Source: Boudabousia tangfeifanii | GTDB taxonomy: Bacteria; Actinomycetota; Actinomycetes; Actinomycetales; Actinomycetaceae | Length of the DNA stretch: 64,000 nucleotides | Assembly (NCBI RefSeq): GCF_001856685.1 | Contig: NZ_CP017812.1 | Location: 1,922,001-1,986,000 of the forward strand | Direction of reading: 5' to 3' | Part shown: one piece after another, positions 17,342 through 26,861 of the stretch | Layout: each line of letters starts with the position of its first letter | How positions within the stretch are numbered: the first letter of the stretch is position 1 | Position numbers and translations under genes: made by a program | The notes under the pieces: model-generated | The model's input: the letters and a program-made list of their open reading frames with translations, nothing else | What the model was told of the DNA's origin: nothing | Database searches by the model: none

Positions 17342-18100
17342 GAGGGCGCTGGCACCTTTCCCGGCTAGCCCTGCTGCGTTGAGGTGGTCGATCCGGTCCA
17401 TCCAGTAGATGCGGGTTTCGTCGCCATCGAGTTGGAACAGGCTGGTGGAAGTATTGTCGAGGTAAACCCAGTTTCCAACCTGGCGTTCCACCCATTTTTC
17501 TCCGGTTTCGCCTTGGGTTTTGGCTTCTTCGATGATCTTTTGGACTCGCCCAGGGTTCATCAGGGCATTAATCAAGTAGGTGCCGATGTCTCCGTGCGCG
17601 ACGAGGTAGACGGTTTCGTCCTCGGGCATGGCACGTAGCCAGGCGGCGAGTTCTAAGGCGCGTTCGTACCCTTCGGTGCTGTCTTCGAGGTGACCATCCC
17701 ACCAGCCGTCCTCGGTACATTCAGCTGGTAACTGTACGAGTTCGGTGATGGCTTGCAACTCGCTGCGGGGAGTGCCATAAAACGGGAGTGGGTTGCTCAT
17801 GGTGCCGGCAAAGGGACCACGGCGTTCGAAGGTGCGCAAGTGTGCTTCGATCGGTAGGTTGAGCGCCTTAGCAGTTGGCAGTGCCGTTTCGATGGTGCGA
17901 CGCATCAAAGAGGAAACCAGCCGAGTTGGTGGTGGCACCTCCCCCGCACTGCCGCCCGCCTGCAACCAGTTGGCTAAGGCTTGGGATTGTTGCTGGCCGA
18001 GGGAGGAAATCGCCGGGTCGGGCACCCGTTCATCAGCGCGGCCGGCGGCCATCAAAGCATTATTCTGGGATTCAGCATGACGGATCAAAAGCAACTTCAT
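17324..18100 (-). CDS. histidine phosphatase family protein
   Basis: Phosphoglycerate-mutase-like phosphatase, 258 residues. The catalytic signature LLIRHAESQNN is at the extreme N-terminus (His8), VSSLMRRTIETALPTA supplies the second conserved Arg, a conserved Glu lies in the middle region, and VYLVAHGDIGTYL gives the second catalytic His. Substrate cannot be read from sequence; such proteins include broad phosphatases and sugar-phosphate or cofactor phosphatases. GGTAGAGG precedes the ATG. The last five codons and stop are part of a 35-bp tandem duplication extending beyond the gene. Confidence 0.88.
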   Translation of the reverse strand: MKLLLIRHAESQNNALMAAGRADERVPDPAISSLGQQQSQALANWLQAGGSAGEVPPPTRLVSSLMRRTIETALPTAKALNLPIEAHLRTFERRGPFAGTMSNPLPFYGTPRSELQAITELVQLPAECTEDGWWDGHLEDSTEGYERALELAAWLRAMPEDETVYLVAHGDIGTYLINALMNPGRVQKIIEEAKTQGETGEKWVERQVGNWVYLDNTSTSLFQLDGDETRIYWMDRIDHLNAAGLAGKGASALDTSSY

Positions 18101-18285
18101 GCCTCTACCCTACCGGCTTGCACCCAGCGATGGTGAAGCATCAAGCTATTGGCGAGACTCCCCCGAGCTTTCACTTTCATCCCCTTTGCATTCATAGGAA
18201 AAACACAGACTTCTCCCAGTCGCCGCCCAGTTTAAGCAGGTCTAATGATTCTCAAGTTGAAACCATCAGGTTTCTCCCAAGTGAA

Positions 18286-18966
18286 ATGAGAAAGTCAGTG
18301 AAAGACGAAAACGAAGAACTAGAAACTGAAATATTGCCGGCTCAAGAGGCGGCCGAAGAAAACACCGAGGCCGGCGCAGCCGAGGCTGCTGGGACCAACC
18401 CGGCAGACGCAGCCGAGACCACTGGCACCAACCCAGCAGACGCGACCGAGACCGCTGAGACCAGCATCCAACCTAAGGTTAGTGCGGCCGATAAACCCGC
18501 TGATTCCCCTACAGCCGCACAAAAAGTCAATAACTGGTTCCAGCATATTTGGGCCAAGAAAGGTGCGAAAGCTGGCGTTGGAGTAGTTGCTGCTTTAGCT
18601 CTGTTTGGTGCTGGCATGGGCGTTGGTGGTGCCCTCGGTCATCATGGTGGCCCAGAAGGTCCCAGGCATCATCATGCTCAAGGGGGTCCAGAAAAACCTG
18701 GCGAGGGAGAACGTGCGGAGCGCGGTAACGGACCGAAACATTTCAATGAACGCGAAAACAACAATCGAATGGAAAAAGAAGACGAGGGAAAACCTTGTCA
18801 TCCCCACCGCTCGGATGACGATCAACCTCAAGAAAACGATGGCTCAGTAAATCGGAAAAAGAATAAACCGCAATCCAAGAAAACTGAAATCCAGAACAAC
18901 AAACCAGTTGAAAAGCAGTCCTCCACCCCAGAAACTAGCCCAGAAAACACCCCTGGCGCAAAATAA
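18286..18966 (+). CDS. acidic, His-rich single-span membrane protein
   Basis: About 226 residues in four parts. An acidic Glu/Ala/Thr-rich N-terminus contains imperfect repeats of TGTNPADA. A helix at about 85-107 reads GVGVVAALALFGAGMGVGGAL. Directly after it come His-rich stretches, HHGGPEGPRHHHAQGG, then a CHPHR segment with the only cysteine. A long Asn/Lys/Gln-rich C-terminal tail follows. The His clusters look suited to metal binding just outside the membrane; that is inference. ATG 18286 is chosen because composition changes there; the frame continues upstream without a credible start, and the ribosome site is weak. Its own strong terminator follows. No family recognised. Confidence 0.65.
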   Translation: MRKSVKDENEELETEILPAQEAAEENTEAGAAEAAGTNPADAAETTGTNPADATETAETSIQPKVSAADKPADSPTAAQKVNNWFQHIWAKKGAKAGVGVVAALALFGAGMGVGGALGHHGGPEGPRHHHAQGGPEKPGEGERAERGNGPKHFNERENNNRMEKEDEGKPCHPHRSDDDQPQENDGSVNRKKNKPQSKKTEIQNNKPVEKQSSTPETSPENTPGAK

Positions 18967-18977
18967 AATCTCCTGAG

Positions 18978-19018
18978 AGTCGTGGCCTAGAAAACGCTTC
19001 TAGGACACGACTTTTTTT
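18978..19018 (+). terminator. rho-independent terminator after His-rich protein
   Basis: AGTCGTGgCCTAGAA and TTCTAGGaCACGACT form a 15-bp stem with one mismatch and a 4-5 nt loop, followed by seven T residues. Confidence 0.9.
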
Positions 19019-19103
19019 CGGAAAAAAGAAACCGTTTTAACCTCATAGGTTTTTCACAGGAACTTCCCAAGGCAGGCTCAGCTTCTTTGTCTTTAATAGC
19101 AAC

Positions 19104-19481
19104 ATGATGAGTTTCGCCCAGCTAAATGCTTCATTCCGCCAGTACCTGCCACTGGTCGGTCGCGGTGCGTTGATCGCATTAGCTCGCACCCTCATTTTCG
19201 CCCTAACAACCTTGGCCCTATCGGGCATTTTCTCCTGGTGGGGTGCGAACCTGGTCGCTTTAGCTGTGGCGGCCATCTTCCACGGTATCAGCGCCAACCA
19301 CCTAAAAGTTTTTGGGGTTGGCCCAATGGAATTCAACGGGAAAATCGCCCTCGGTCTATTTTTACTTGCTCTACCGGTAGTTGTGTTTACCGGGCAAGTT
19401 TCAGGGCTGGCGGGTCACCTAGCCGCAGCGTTTACTGCTTTCAATCAGCGTCAACAAAACCAGGCACTTTTAGCCGCCTGA
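19104..19481 (+). CDS. small membrane protein, unknown
   Basis: A 125-residue hydrophobic protein with three to four predicted spans: LIALARTLIFALTTLALSGIF, GANLVALAVAAIFHGI and IALGLFLLALPVVVFTGQV. A short Gln/Asn tail ends it. Two adjacent ATG codons serve as the start; the ribosome site is weak. No domain recognised. Upstream is a single TCACAG, the same hexamer found doubled before the two-component operon, so control by that regulator is conceivable but unproven. Confidence 0.6.
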   Translation: MMSFAQLNASFRQYLPLVGRGALIALARTLIFALTTLALSGIFSWWGANLVALAVAAIFHGISANHLKVFGVGPMEFNGKIALGLFLLALPVVVFTGQVSGLAGHLAAAFTAFNQRQQNQALLAA

Positions 19482-19548
19482 GTTTACCGCCGGCACCGGA
19501 ACTTACCCTAAACCAAAAATGCGGCCTAGGCGGGCAGAAGAAACCAAG

Positions 19549-19595
19549 CTAAGCCCAGCACAGCATCTAACCTTGACGGGCTAGGTGGGGCTTAG
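19549..19595 (-). terminator. possible terminator of cysS
   Basis: CTAAGCCC (19549-19556) and GGGCTTAG (19588-19595, overlapping the cysS stop) form an 8-bp stem; on the minus strand it is followed by CTTGGTTTCTTC. Weak U-run, so only a candidate. Confidence 0.4.
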
Positions 19596-21076
19596 AGGTG
19601 CCAGCTGGCTCCGTCTTTGCCGTCCTCGACCACAACACCGGCCTCGGCCAGACGGTCACGCAAAGCATCTGCGCGGGCCCAATCCTTATCGGCTCGTGCC
19701 TGAGCGCGTTCTGTGAGCACCGCGGAAACTAGCACGTCCAAGGCGGACATGGCATCGCCACCGCCGGTACTGCCAGCGCCCGCAACCTCGGTCGAACCCG
19801 AATCGCAACGCTGCCAAACTGGCGAAAGCGGATCCAAGCCCAAAATGTCCAGCATGGCACGCACCTGCAAACCGCAAGCCTCAAGCGCCACCAGATCCTG
19901 GTCCTTTTGTGCTTGGCGAGCTTCCTTCATGGTGGCGTGGACGGCTGCGAGTGCTCGCGAAAGGTTCAGATCATCATTCAAACCGGCCACAAAACCGGCT
20001 GGTAGTTCCACCTGCGCCAAAGCATCAGAATCGGCCTCGGCAACCTGCGGGCAGGCTTCGACGGTACGAGCCACGAAGGACGAGAACTTGTCCCACAAGC
20101 CCTGTGCCTTTTCCAAAGTTTCATCCGACCACTCAATGGTGGAACGGTAATGGACCGTACCCAAAGCGACGCGCAAAGCGGCGGCCTGGCCACGAGCGAG
20201 GAAGTCGTGCACGAGCATGCCGTTGCCCATCGACTTCGACATTTTCTCGCCCTTGGTGGTGACCCAAGCGTTGTGCATCCAGATCTTCACGAAGTCCCAA
20301 CCGGCAGCATGCGATTGTGCCTGTTCGTTTTCGTGGTGTGGGAAACGCAAGTCAATGCCACCGCCGTGAATATCAAAAGCCTCACCAAGGTAGCGGCGGC
20401 TCATGGCGGAGCATTCTAGGTGCCAGCCCGGGCGGCCACGACCCCAAGGAGAAGTCCAGGCAGCATCCTGCGGTTCAGTTTCCTTCCACGCCTTCCACAA
20501 GGCAAAGTCACGCAGGTCGCGCTTGCCGGCCTCGGTGGCGGCATCAATCTGGGACTCGTCCTCGGTAGTGCCCAAATCATCCAAATTCTGGTGAGTGAGC
20601 GAACCATAGTCCGGCAGTGAACGCACATCAAAGTACACGTTGCCATTACCATCCGGGTAGGCGTGACCGCGTTCAATCAGACGCTCGATCAATTCAATCT
20701 GGTCAATAATGTGGGCGGTAGCGCGCGGCTCAAAAGTTGCGGGCACCAAACCGAGTTGACGCCAGGCCGCCTCAAAGTCACGTTCCCACTGGGCGGCAAA
20801 AGCCCACCATGGCACCCCGGCCTCGGCAGAGCGACGCAAAATCTTGTCATCAATGTCGGTAATGTTGCGCACCAAGCGAGTCTCTAGCCCACAGCGGCGA
20901 GCCCAACGCACCAAAACGTCGAAAGCCACGGCTGCACGCACATGCCCAATATGGGCTGGACCAGAAACCGTGGGACCACACAAGTACAACGCCAATTTTC
21001 CGGGGGTAACAGGCTCTACCCGTTCCACAGTTTTCGAGGCCGTATTGTACAAATGCAAGTCAAAAGTCATGCCCAT
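19592..21076 (-). CDS. cysS: cysteinyl-tRNA synthetase
   Basis: Class I synthetase charging tRNA-Cys. The zinc/active-site cysteine lies in LYLCGPTV, the HIGH motif in PAHIGHVR, the GWHLECSAM and IHGGGIDLRFPHHENE blocks provide the remaining zinc and adenylate residues, and the KMSKS loop is intact in GEKMSKSMGN. Length 494 is slightly above the family's usual size because of a Gly/Ser-rich insertion near residue 430. ATG 21076 or the one two codons later at 21070 could be the start. In many actinobacteria it directly follows ispF; here one very large gene separates them. Confidence 0.97.
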   Translation of the reverse strand: MGMTFDLHLYNTASKTVERVEPVTPGKLALYLCGPTVSGPAHIGHVRAAVAFDVLVRWARRCGLETRLVRNITDIDDKILRRSAEAGVPWWAFAAQWERDFEAAWRQLGLVPATFEPRATAHIIDQIELIERLIERGHAYPDGNGNVYFDVRSLPDYGSLTHQNLDDLGTTEDESQIDAATEAGKRDLRDFALWKAWKETEPQDAAWTSPWGRGRPGWHLECSAMSRRYLGEAFDIHGGGIDLRFPHHENEQAQSHAAGWDFVKIWMHNAWVTTKGEKMSKSMGNGMLVHDFLARGQAAALRVALGTVHYRSTIEWSDETLEKAQGLWDKFSSFVARTVEACPQVAEADSDALAQVELPAGFVAGLNDDLNLSRALAAVHATMKEARQAQKDQDLVALEACGLQVRAMLDILGLDPLSPVWQRCDSGSTEVAGAGSTGGGDAMSALDVLVSAVLTERAQARADKDWARADALRDRLAEAGVVVEDGKDGASWHL

Positions 21077-21155
21077 AGTTTAACCCAAAGGCACCTAGCG
21101 TCCCACTTGGGTAGGACAAAGCGTTAGGGGTGGCACAAAAGCTGAAAATAAAAGC

Positions 21156-21191
21156 GGTGGCCGCCAGCTAGCATGCTAACTGACGGCCACC
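21156..21191 (-). terminator. terminator of the 1231-residue envelope protein gene
   Basis: GGTGGCCG/CGGCCACC outer stem with an inner GTTAGC/GCTAGC pairing; on the minus strand it is followed by GCTTTTATTTT. Confidence 0.75.
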
Positions 21192-21219
21192 AAAAGTAAG
21201 CCCGAAACTAGACTTTCGA

Positions 21220-24200
21220 CTAGTTGTTCTTAGATGGGATAGTCAACTTTGGTTTGCCCTTCGCCCAATCGAGGTCGAAAGTAACATAACCGTTGACTTC
21301 GCTCTTGCGCGGTTCGGTCTTGTCCGAGAAGAACATCTTCTCGTCCCAAGCGGCGTTCAAGCGCACATTCACCCGGTTGTAGCCTTCTAGTTCAGCAGTT
21401 GGCTTCTCCAACAAAGTCCAGTGCACCTTGCCCACCGGGGAACCCCAAATGGCGGCGTTACAAGCCTTGTTTTCAGCCTTATCAACCTTCAAGCACTTGT
21501 CGGTAACGTACTTGTTAATGGCGTTGGTAACCACCTTGGCCAGTTCTGGCTTGTAGGTGGCCTTGATGTTGATCTGCGCCACCAGCGGCACCTGGTTGTT
21601 GATCGCATCAGCCGAGTTCATTTCCCGTGGCTCAACCACGAAAGTATCGCGATCATTATTGAGCTTGTAGTCAATGTAGGGGCTCTTGGATTCGACCGAA
21701 ACCTTGTAGTTACCGGGAAGCAGGACGAGGGCGGCCTGTTCTGGCTTATTCGCCTGGACTAGGTCAACTTCTACCCCATTGATCTTGTAGACCGGCTTGG
21801 GCAGACCTGCGTCCTCGTCAGTTTCACTTCGACCATCCTTCAACGGGGTGGCCGAAACTGCCTGCAACAAGGAACCCTTAATCAGTTTCCAGTTATTGAA
21901 GATCAAGGCACGACTGCCATCCTTCGCGGCAATGAAGGAAACCGGCATGCTCTTTTCCCCAGAGAACAAGGTGGCATCAATCCGGGTAGTACCATCCTCC
22001 AACTTGCTGGCCTCACCCACGCTGAAGCGGCTAGGGCGGCCCTTAACCTTGGCGTACTCGGCATCAGTTAGTAACGGAGAAGCAATGGCACCTTCTGGGG
22101 CCGGCAAAACGCTCATGGCGTCCTCGGCACGACCGTCCACAATGTCCTGCAAGTAGCGTTCTACTTCTGCCTTCGGGGTGTAAACGTTCTTTGCTACATA
22201 CGAGTAGGCACCCACGCCAACCACGATCAGCAAGACGAACATGGCAGCACCGATCAACCCAAGAGTCAGCTTCTTCTTGGTTGCCGGGTCCATTGGCTTT
22301 GCCGGGGTGGCAGTCGGAGCAGTCTGGTACGCGCCAGCACCTTGCGGGTTGCCAGGAGTTTGGTAAACCGGGGTTGCGGGGCGGTAAGCAGTCTGGTTCG
22401 CCTGGTAGGCGCTAGCTCCCTGGTTACCGGCCGAGGGCGGTGCCATGTAGCTGGCGGCACCTGCGGGCGCTGCCGGTGGGGCCGGAGCGTAAACCGCCGG
22501 GGCGGGAGGAACGCTAGCAGGCTGGGCTGGAAGCGGTTTCGGTGCTGGAGGCATAGTCGACTCGGCCTCGACTGGAGGCAAAACTACGGTCTCATTGGCG
22601 CTACCGCCAGTAAAGCCATCGGTCTCACCTTCAGTTTCTGGCTTGTCGTCATCATTTGCCTCGGCAAGCCCATTCGCGACCTCGTCGCTATCATTGCCTG
22701 CCCCTGCTTCCACGTCAGCTGGGGCCTCGTTGTTTGCAGACTCGTCAGCGGAGTGGTCGATTGTGGACTCATCACCGGGCTCGTCGGCTGGCGCCTCGTC
22801 ATTTGCAGAAACATCTTCAGCGTTTTTGTCGTCCGCAGGCTCGCCGGCATCTTGGTTCGCCTCATCACCGGACTCACCTTCAGGCATGCTCTCAGCTTCA
22901 ACCTCAGCGTCAGCGTCAGTGGCAGTTTCTGGCTGCTTATCAGCCTCAACAACAACCGGCTGACCCTCGGAGTTATCGGCGGGCAAGACTTCTTCTTGAC
23001 CATCGGATGGAACCGAATTTTCGTCCTCGGTCAAGTTCGCTGCAGTTTCACCGGTGCCGGTCAAATCGTCCTCGGAAGTTTCCGGGGCTGGGTTTGGCAC
23101 CGGCACTGGGGCTGGCTCGGGTGGCTGCGGTACCTGCGACTGCTGGTTAGCGGCAGGTGGAGCTGGCACCGGCTCGTTTGGCTGTGGGGCCGCATTTTGT
23201 GCGAGGGCGTTTTCAGCTGCCCCAGCGGCATTGGCGACGGCGCCGGCGACGCTTGCTCCCGCGGCAGCCACAGTGGTTCCCACATTGGCAGCCATTGCGG
23301 CTGGGTTGGCCGGCATAGTAGGTGCGCTTACCATCGGCTCGTTCAAAGTCCAAGCCAAGGTTGGGGAGAATGCCCAAGTCGAAATCTTCTGGGCAAAAGC
23401 TGGAGGCAAGATGCTCGCCAAAGGAGTGGCGTAGCGTCCCAGCAGCATAACCACAGCGCCCATGATGGCCATCGTCAAGAAGGTGAAGCCAGAGGGGCCA
23501 ACCGACCCACTGAGGTTCAACAAATCCACGTCGGCTACCGAACCAACCATCTTGGCTAGCCCAGCCAAGCCATTACCCAGGTTGAACTTGATTCGGAAAG
23601 AAACCACGAAGGTTAGGAACAAACCGGCAAGGGCGTAAACCGTGGGCAAAGTCCACCAGTCATCGGTGCCGGAAACGTTGGCGGGAACCTGTACTCGGGC
23701 CCAAACGATCGCGGCAACAAGCACGCCAATCACCAACACGAGGAACGCGATCAGGACCATCCACCAGTAAGGCAAAGTGAAGAGGTTCTGGCTGCCAAAG
23801 TAGGCGTTCCCTTCCACGGGCAACGGGATCTTAGGCGGAATGTAAACCCCCACCAGCTGGCCCATCGCCAACAAACCAGCCAAAAGACCGAGGTCGAGGC
23901 CAGGCATCAAAACTAAAGAAAGGTTCTGCCAATTAGCGTAAATGAGGCCGGCCATCGAAGCAATGAAACCGAAAACGAAAACAACCGAGACGTGGCTAGT
24001 TACAGTCACCCAGGCGGCACGCCATGAAGGGAAAAGCCGGCAGAACTTTTGAGACCACAATGGGAAGTGGCGGCTGATCGCGCTCGAACGACCCAACATG
24101 GTGAAGAAAGCGGCTAGGCAGAAAGCAGAAATGAACAGCCAAACCGAAAACATGGAAAGGGTGATGCCCGATCCAGCGCCCGGGAGCATGCCCCCAAAAT

Positions 24201-24915
24201 ATCGGCCGAAGTTCAAGTCAGAATCAACCGTCTGCGTGTAGTGCCAGATGGCCGACCAAATGCTCTGCAACAAAGCAAAGACAAGACCGGTAGCACCCAA
24301 ACCGAGGAGCCATTCCTTTTTGGACTGGGAAGGGACCGCCCGTTCAAAGCGTCGCCCCAGAAGCCAAGTCAAGACGGCAACCGTGACAGTACCGAGCAGG
24401 AAGAACAAGGTTACGCTTAAGCTCATGCCGCTAAGCACTGCTGCCGCCCCCATGTCACTCATGGACTTGGCCGAAAGCTGCGGTGAAACGGTCATGGAAC
24501 CGCCAGCTGCCGCAGTCGACAAGGCAGCCATCGAGTAGAAGATCGTCTTCACTGCGGTGCCGAAAGTCAAACCGTCTGCCCCGTTAACTAGGGTCAAAAC
24601 AACCAACGGCAAAACTACCGCAAGGAAGCTGACAGCTTGTAGGCCACCCCAAGCAATCAGACCTAGCAACAAAGATTTTTCATAGTACGGGCCTAGTTTG
24701 CCGCGTACCTGCTGTACGTCGTTTGCCACCATTCCCGCGCTCTGATTCATCGCGGCCTGCACCTGTGGCATCACAGTGGTTTGATTACCGTTTACCGGTG
24801 GAATTTGGGTGGTGGGCTGTTGCCCGTTTGGTGGTGGGACCGGCGCCTGGCCGGCCATATTTGGTTCGCCCCCAACATTTTGGGGCGTTATTTCTTCATT
24901 ATTATTATCAGCCAT
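21220..24915 (-). CDS. giant polytopic protein with TcaA-like extracytoplasmic C-terminus
   Basis: A 1231-residue protein of unknown function in four parts. A Pro/Gln-rich N-terminal tail (1-75) precedes a polytopic region with roughly ten hydrophobic spans (about 80-545). A very acidic Asp/Glu/Ala low-complexity stretch (about 570-790) leads to a Pro/Ala/Tyr/Gln-rich stretch (to about 880). A final span, KLTLGLIGAAMFVLLIVVGVGAYSYV, precedes an exported C-terminal region. That region (YLQDIVDGRAEDAMSVL, then LVLLPGNYKVSVESKSPYIDY, then a Cys-x9-Cys pair in KCLKVDKAENKAC) shares its order with the three proteins encoded upstream of ispF and resembles the NTF2-like and beta domains of TcaA-type proteins. 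GGAG precedes the ATG. Confidence 0.75.
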   Translation of the reverse strand: MADNNNEEITPQNVGGEPNMAGQAPVPPPNGQQPTTQIPPVNGNQTTVMPQVQAAMNQSAGMVANDVQQVRGKLGPYYEKSLLLGLIAWGGLQAVSFLAVVLPLVVLTLVNGADGLTFGTAVKTIFYSMAALSTAAAGGSMTVSPQLSAKSMSDMGAAAVLSGMSLSVTLFFLLGTVTVAVLTWLLGRRFERAVPSQSKKEWLLGLGATGLVFALLQSIWSAIWHYTQTVDSDLNFGRYFGGMLPGAGSGITLSMFSVWLFISAFCLAAFFTMLGRSSAISRHFPLWSQKFCRLFPSWRAAWVTVTSHVSVVFVFGFIASMAGLIYANWQNLSLVLMPGLDLGLLAGLLAMGQLVGVYIPPKIPLPVEGNAYFGSQNLFTLPYWWMVLIAFLVLVIGVLVAAIVWARVQVPANVSGTDDWWTLPTVYALAGLFLTFVVSFRIKFNLGNGLAGLAKMVGSVADVDLLNLSGSVGPSGFTFLTMAIMGAVVMLLGRYATPLASILPPAFAQKISTWAFSPTLAWTLNEPMVSAPTMPANPAAMAANVGTTVAAAGASVAGAVANAAGAAENALAQNAAPQPNEPVPAPPAANQQSQVPQPPEPAPVPVPNPAPETSEDDLTGTGETAANLTEDENSVPSDGQEEVLPADNSEGQPVVVEADKQPETATDADAEVEAESMPEGESGDEANQDAGEPADDKNAEDVSANDEAPADEPGDESTIDHSADESANNEAPADVEAGAGNDSDEVANGLAEANDDDKPETEGETDGFTGGSANETVVLPPVEAESTMPPAPKPLPAQPASVPPAPAVYAPAPPAAPAGAASYMAPPSAGNQGASAYQANQTAYRPATPVYQTPGNPQGAGAYQTAPTATPAKPMDPATKKKLTLGLIGAAMFVLLIVVGVGAYSYVAKNVYTPKAEVERYLQDIVDGRAEDAMSVLPAPEGAIASPLLTDAEYAKVKGRPSRFSVGEASKLEDGTTRIDATLFSGEKSMPVSFIAAKDGSRALIFNNWKLIKGSLLQAVSATPLKDGRSETDEDAGLPKPVYKINGVEVDLVQANKPEQAALVLLPGNYKVSVESKSPYIDYKLNNDRDTFVVEPREMNSADAINNQVPLVAQINIKATYKPELAKVVTNAINKYVTDKCLKVDKAENKACNAAIWGSPVGKVHWTLLEKPTAELEGYNRVNVRLNAAWDEKMFFSDKTEPRKSEVNGYVTFDLDWAKGKPKLTIPSKNN

Positions 24916-25063
24916 CGGTTATTGCTCCAGATAGTGGCTTTCAGACTACTCTTTCAACAATAGTCAGATTACTTTTCCAAACCAATAACATTTGATAACA
25001 AAATGATTACTTTTGTGTATTTGGCAACTAGTTTCTTTAGATTTTCTTGCTGACCGAGGTCGT

Positions 25064-25570
25064 TCAGTAAACTAGGGCATTCGCCAAGGCAGCTAGGCCT
25101 TCTCCTCGGCCAGTAAAGCCAAGGCCGTCTGTGGTGGTGGCCGAAAGTGAAACTGGGGCGCCAATGATTTCTTCCAGTCGGGCGGTGGCTTCCGCGCGGC
25201 GTGGGCCGATCCGAGGGCGCACCCCAATGACCTGGACGGAGACGTTACCGACGGTGTACCCGGCCTCGGCCACTAAACGACAAGTTTCCCGCAATAGTGC
25301 TTCGCCACTGGCACCTGCCCATTCTGGCCGGGAGGTGCCAAAGTTACTGCCGAGGTCGCCAAGTTGAGCCGCAGCCAAAAGGGCATCGCAGATGGCGTGC
25401 GCGGCCACGTCAGCATCAGAATGACCTTCTAAACCGACCTCGTTTGGCCAGTGCAAACCAGCTAGCCACATGGGGCGATCCGAACCGGCAGGGGCGAAAG
25501 CATGAACATCAATGCCCAAGCCGATCCGTGGAATCGGTAATGGCGACATGGTGCTATTATTTTCAGTCAT
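25064..25570 (-). CDS. ispF: 2-C-methyl-D-erythritol 2,4-cyclodiphosphate synthase
   Basis: Zinc enzyme of the non-mevalonate (MEP) isoprenoid pathway; converts CDP-methylerythritol 2-phosphate to the cyclic diphosphate. The metal ligands are in [10 protein letters not shown] (Asp and His) and [10 protein letters not shown] (His). DLGSNFG, the [12 protein letters not shown] block and [18 protein letters not shown] complete the trimer active site. Normal length at 168 residues. It overlaps the end of the upstream envelope-protein gene by 8 bp, an unusual coupling of a housekeeping enzyme to a lineage-specific gene. ispD, its usual neighbour, is not in the window. Confidence 0.96.
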   Translation of the reverse strand: MTENNSTMSPLPIPRIGLGIDVHAFAPAGSDRPMWLAGLHWPNEVGLEGHSDADVAAHAICDALLAAAQLGDLGSNFGTSRPEWAGASGEALLRETCRLVAEAGYTVGNVSVQVIGVRPRIGPRRAEATARLEEIIGAPVSLSATTTDGLGFTGRGEGLAALANALVY

Positions 25571-26843
25571 CGTCTTCCTTCGATTGCTTTGGGAACGGGG
25601 ATTCTTCGGAGAGTTGGAAGCTGACTCCGTCCTCGGTTAGTTCAAAATCTTTAACGATGAAAACTACCCCGTCATCGGGATTCCCTTCAGGGGATTCATC
25701 GCCCATGGCTGCTGGCATGGTCACCACAATGTCGCCGCGATCGAAAGCAATAGTCACTCCTCGCGCTTTGAACTGGTAATAGCCGTAGTTAATGGGCTCT
25801 TTCACGAGGTCGAAGCGATCGGGTAGGGGACAAATCTTGGGTGGGGTAATCGTATTTTCACATTGGGCAAACTCTTTTTTGAGCTGATCACCAAAGGCTT
25901 TCTCAAACTCGTCGGTGGCATAAACGTCTGTGAAGACATATTTTCCACTGTCAGATGCCGCCCCGATCGAGATAGCTTGTTTCTTTGGCTGGGTCAAAAC
26001 TTTAGTGCCATAATCCAACTGGACTTGATACTTACCTGGCATGAGCAGTAACGGCACGACTTGCTCTATTAACACTTGTTGCCAAGTATTCTTTGGCAAC
26101 GGGACTACTTTTTCGCCCTCGTCCGATTTCAGGGTGAGAGTCGGCTTTGGCATATTGGGGTAGTACCCAATTTCAGCGACGCCAAAGAGGCCCAGGTTCG
26201 CGATACTCCAACCTTTATCAGTAGGGATCAAAGTGATCATGAAGTCTTTGAGATAATCAATCGGCTCAGCAAGTTTACAAGTTACTTTCACTGCGCGAAC
26301 CTTACTGAAACCCAGCCCCATTTCGCCGGTTAGCGGACTATAGTTCTTGAATTGTTTGGGAAGTAAGTCTGCACACTTAACTTTTTTCATCCGCTCAATT
26401 GCCCGAGGATCATTCTCAACTGCGGCAAACATTTCTGGTGCTAACACTGCCAGTTTTTTCAACTCGGCAACGTTGCCCTCTTGCAGATATTTAACAATCT
26501 CTTTTGAAGTATTGTAAGCATCTTCAACTGATTGCTCTTTGGCTTTTTTACTCAAAAACTGATTGAGCCGTTGCTTTCTTTTTGCTCGTCTTTCATCTAC
26601 CTTCTGGCGCTCCTCAACACTCGCCCTTAGCTGGTTCGAAGGGGGATAGCTAGGGGAGGAAGAGGTTGTCTTACGAACTAAAAACACTCCCCCGACGACT
26701 AGCGCAAAAATGACTAGGGCAGCCACGACCATCATTGCCGGGGAGGATTGCCCAGACCTAGAGTAAGCACCGATCCGGTCGGTCTCTTCAGCTGCTCGTG
26801 TCACGTCAAAGTCGCTAGCATCGTATTCGTTTCCAAAAGCCAT
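25563..26843 (-). CDS. single-span envelope protein, paralogue C of cluster
   Basis: A 426-residue protein. A short cytosolic N-terminus and one span ([20 protein letters not shown], about 37-57) precede a charged Lys/Arg/Glu-rich helical linker and an exported region. That region opens with [36 protein letters not shown] helices, an NTF2-like feature, followed by a beta-rich domain with [15 protein letters not shown] and a Cys pair in [14 protein letters not shown]. The same order occurs in the two genes upstream and in the giant protein downstream. No function known. It ends in an acidic tail that overlaps ispF. Confidence 0.75.
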   Translation of the reverse strand: MAFGNEYDASDFDVTRAAEETDRIGAYSRSGQSSPAMMVVAALVIFALVVGGVFLVRKTTSSSPSYPPSNQLRASVEERQKVDERRAKRKQRLNQFLSKKAKEQSVEDAYNTSKEIVKYLQEGNVAELKKLAVLAPEMFAAVENDPRAIERMKKVKCADLLPKQFKNYSPLTGEMGLGFSKVRAVKVTCKLAEPIDYLKDFMITLIPTDKGWSIANLGLFGVAEIGYYPNMPKPTLTLKSDEGEKVVPLPKNTWQQVLIEQVVPLLLMPGKYQVQLDYGTKVLTQPKKQAISIGAASDSGKYVFTDVYATDEFEKAFGDQLKKEFAQCENTITPPKICPLPDRFDLVKEPINYGYYQFKARGVTIAFDRGDIVVTMPAAMGDESPEGNPDDGVVFIVKDFELTEDGVSFQLSEESPFPKQSKEDDD

Positions 26844-26861
26844 GTTAGTTAGTCACCCACC

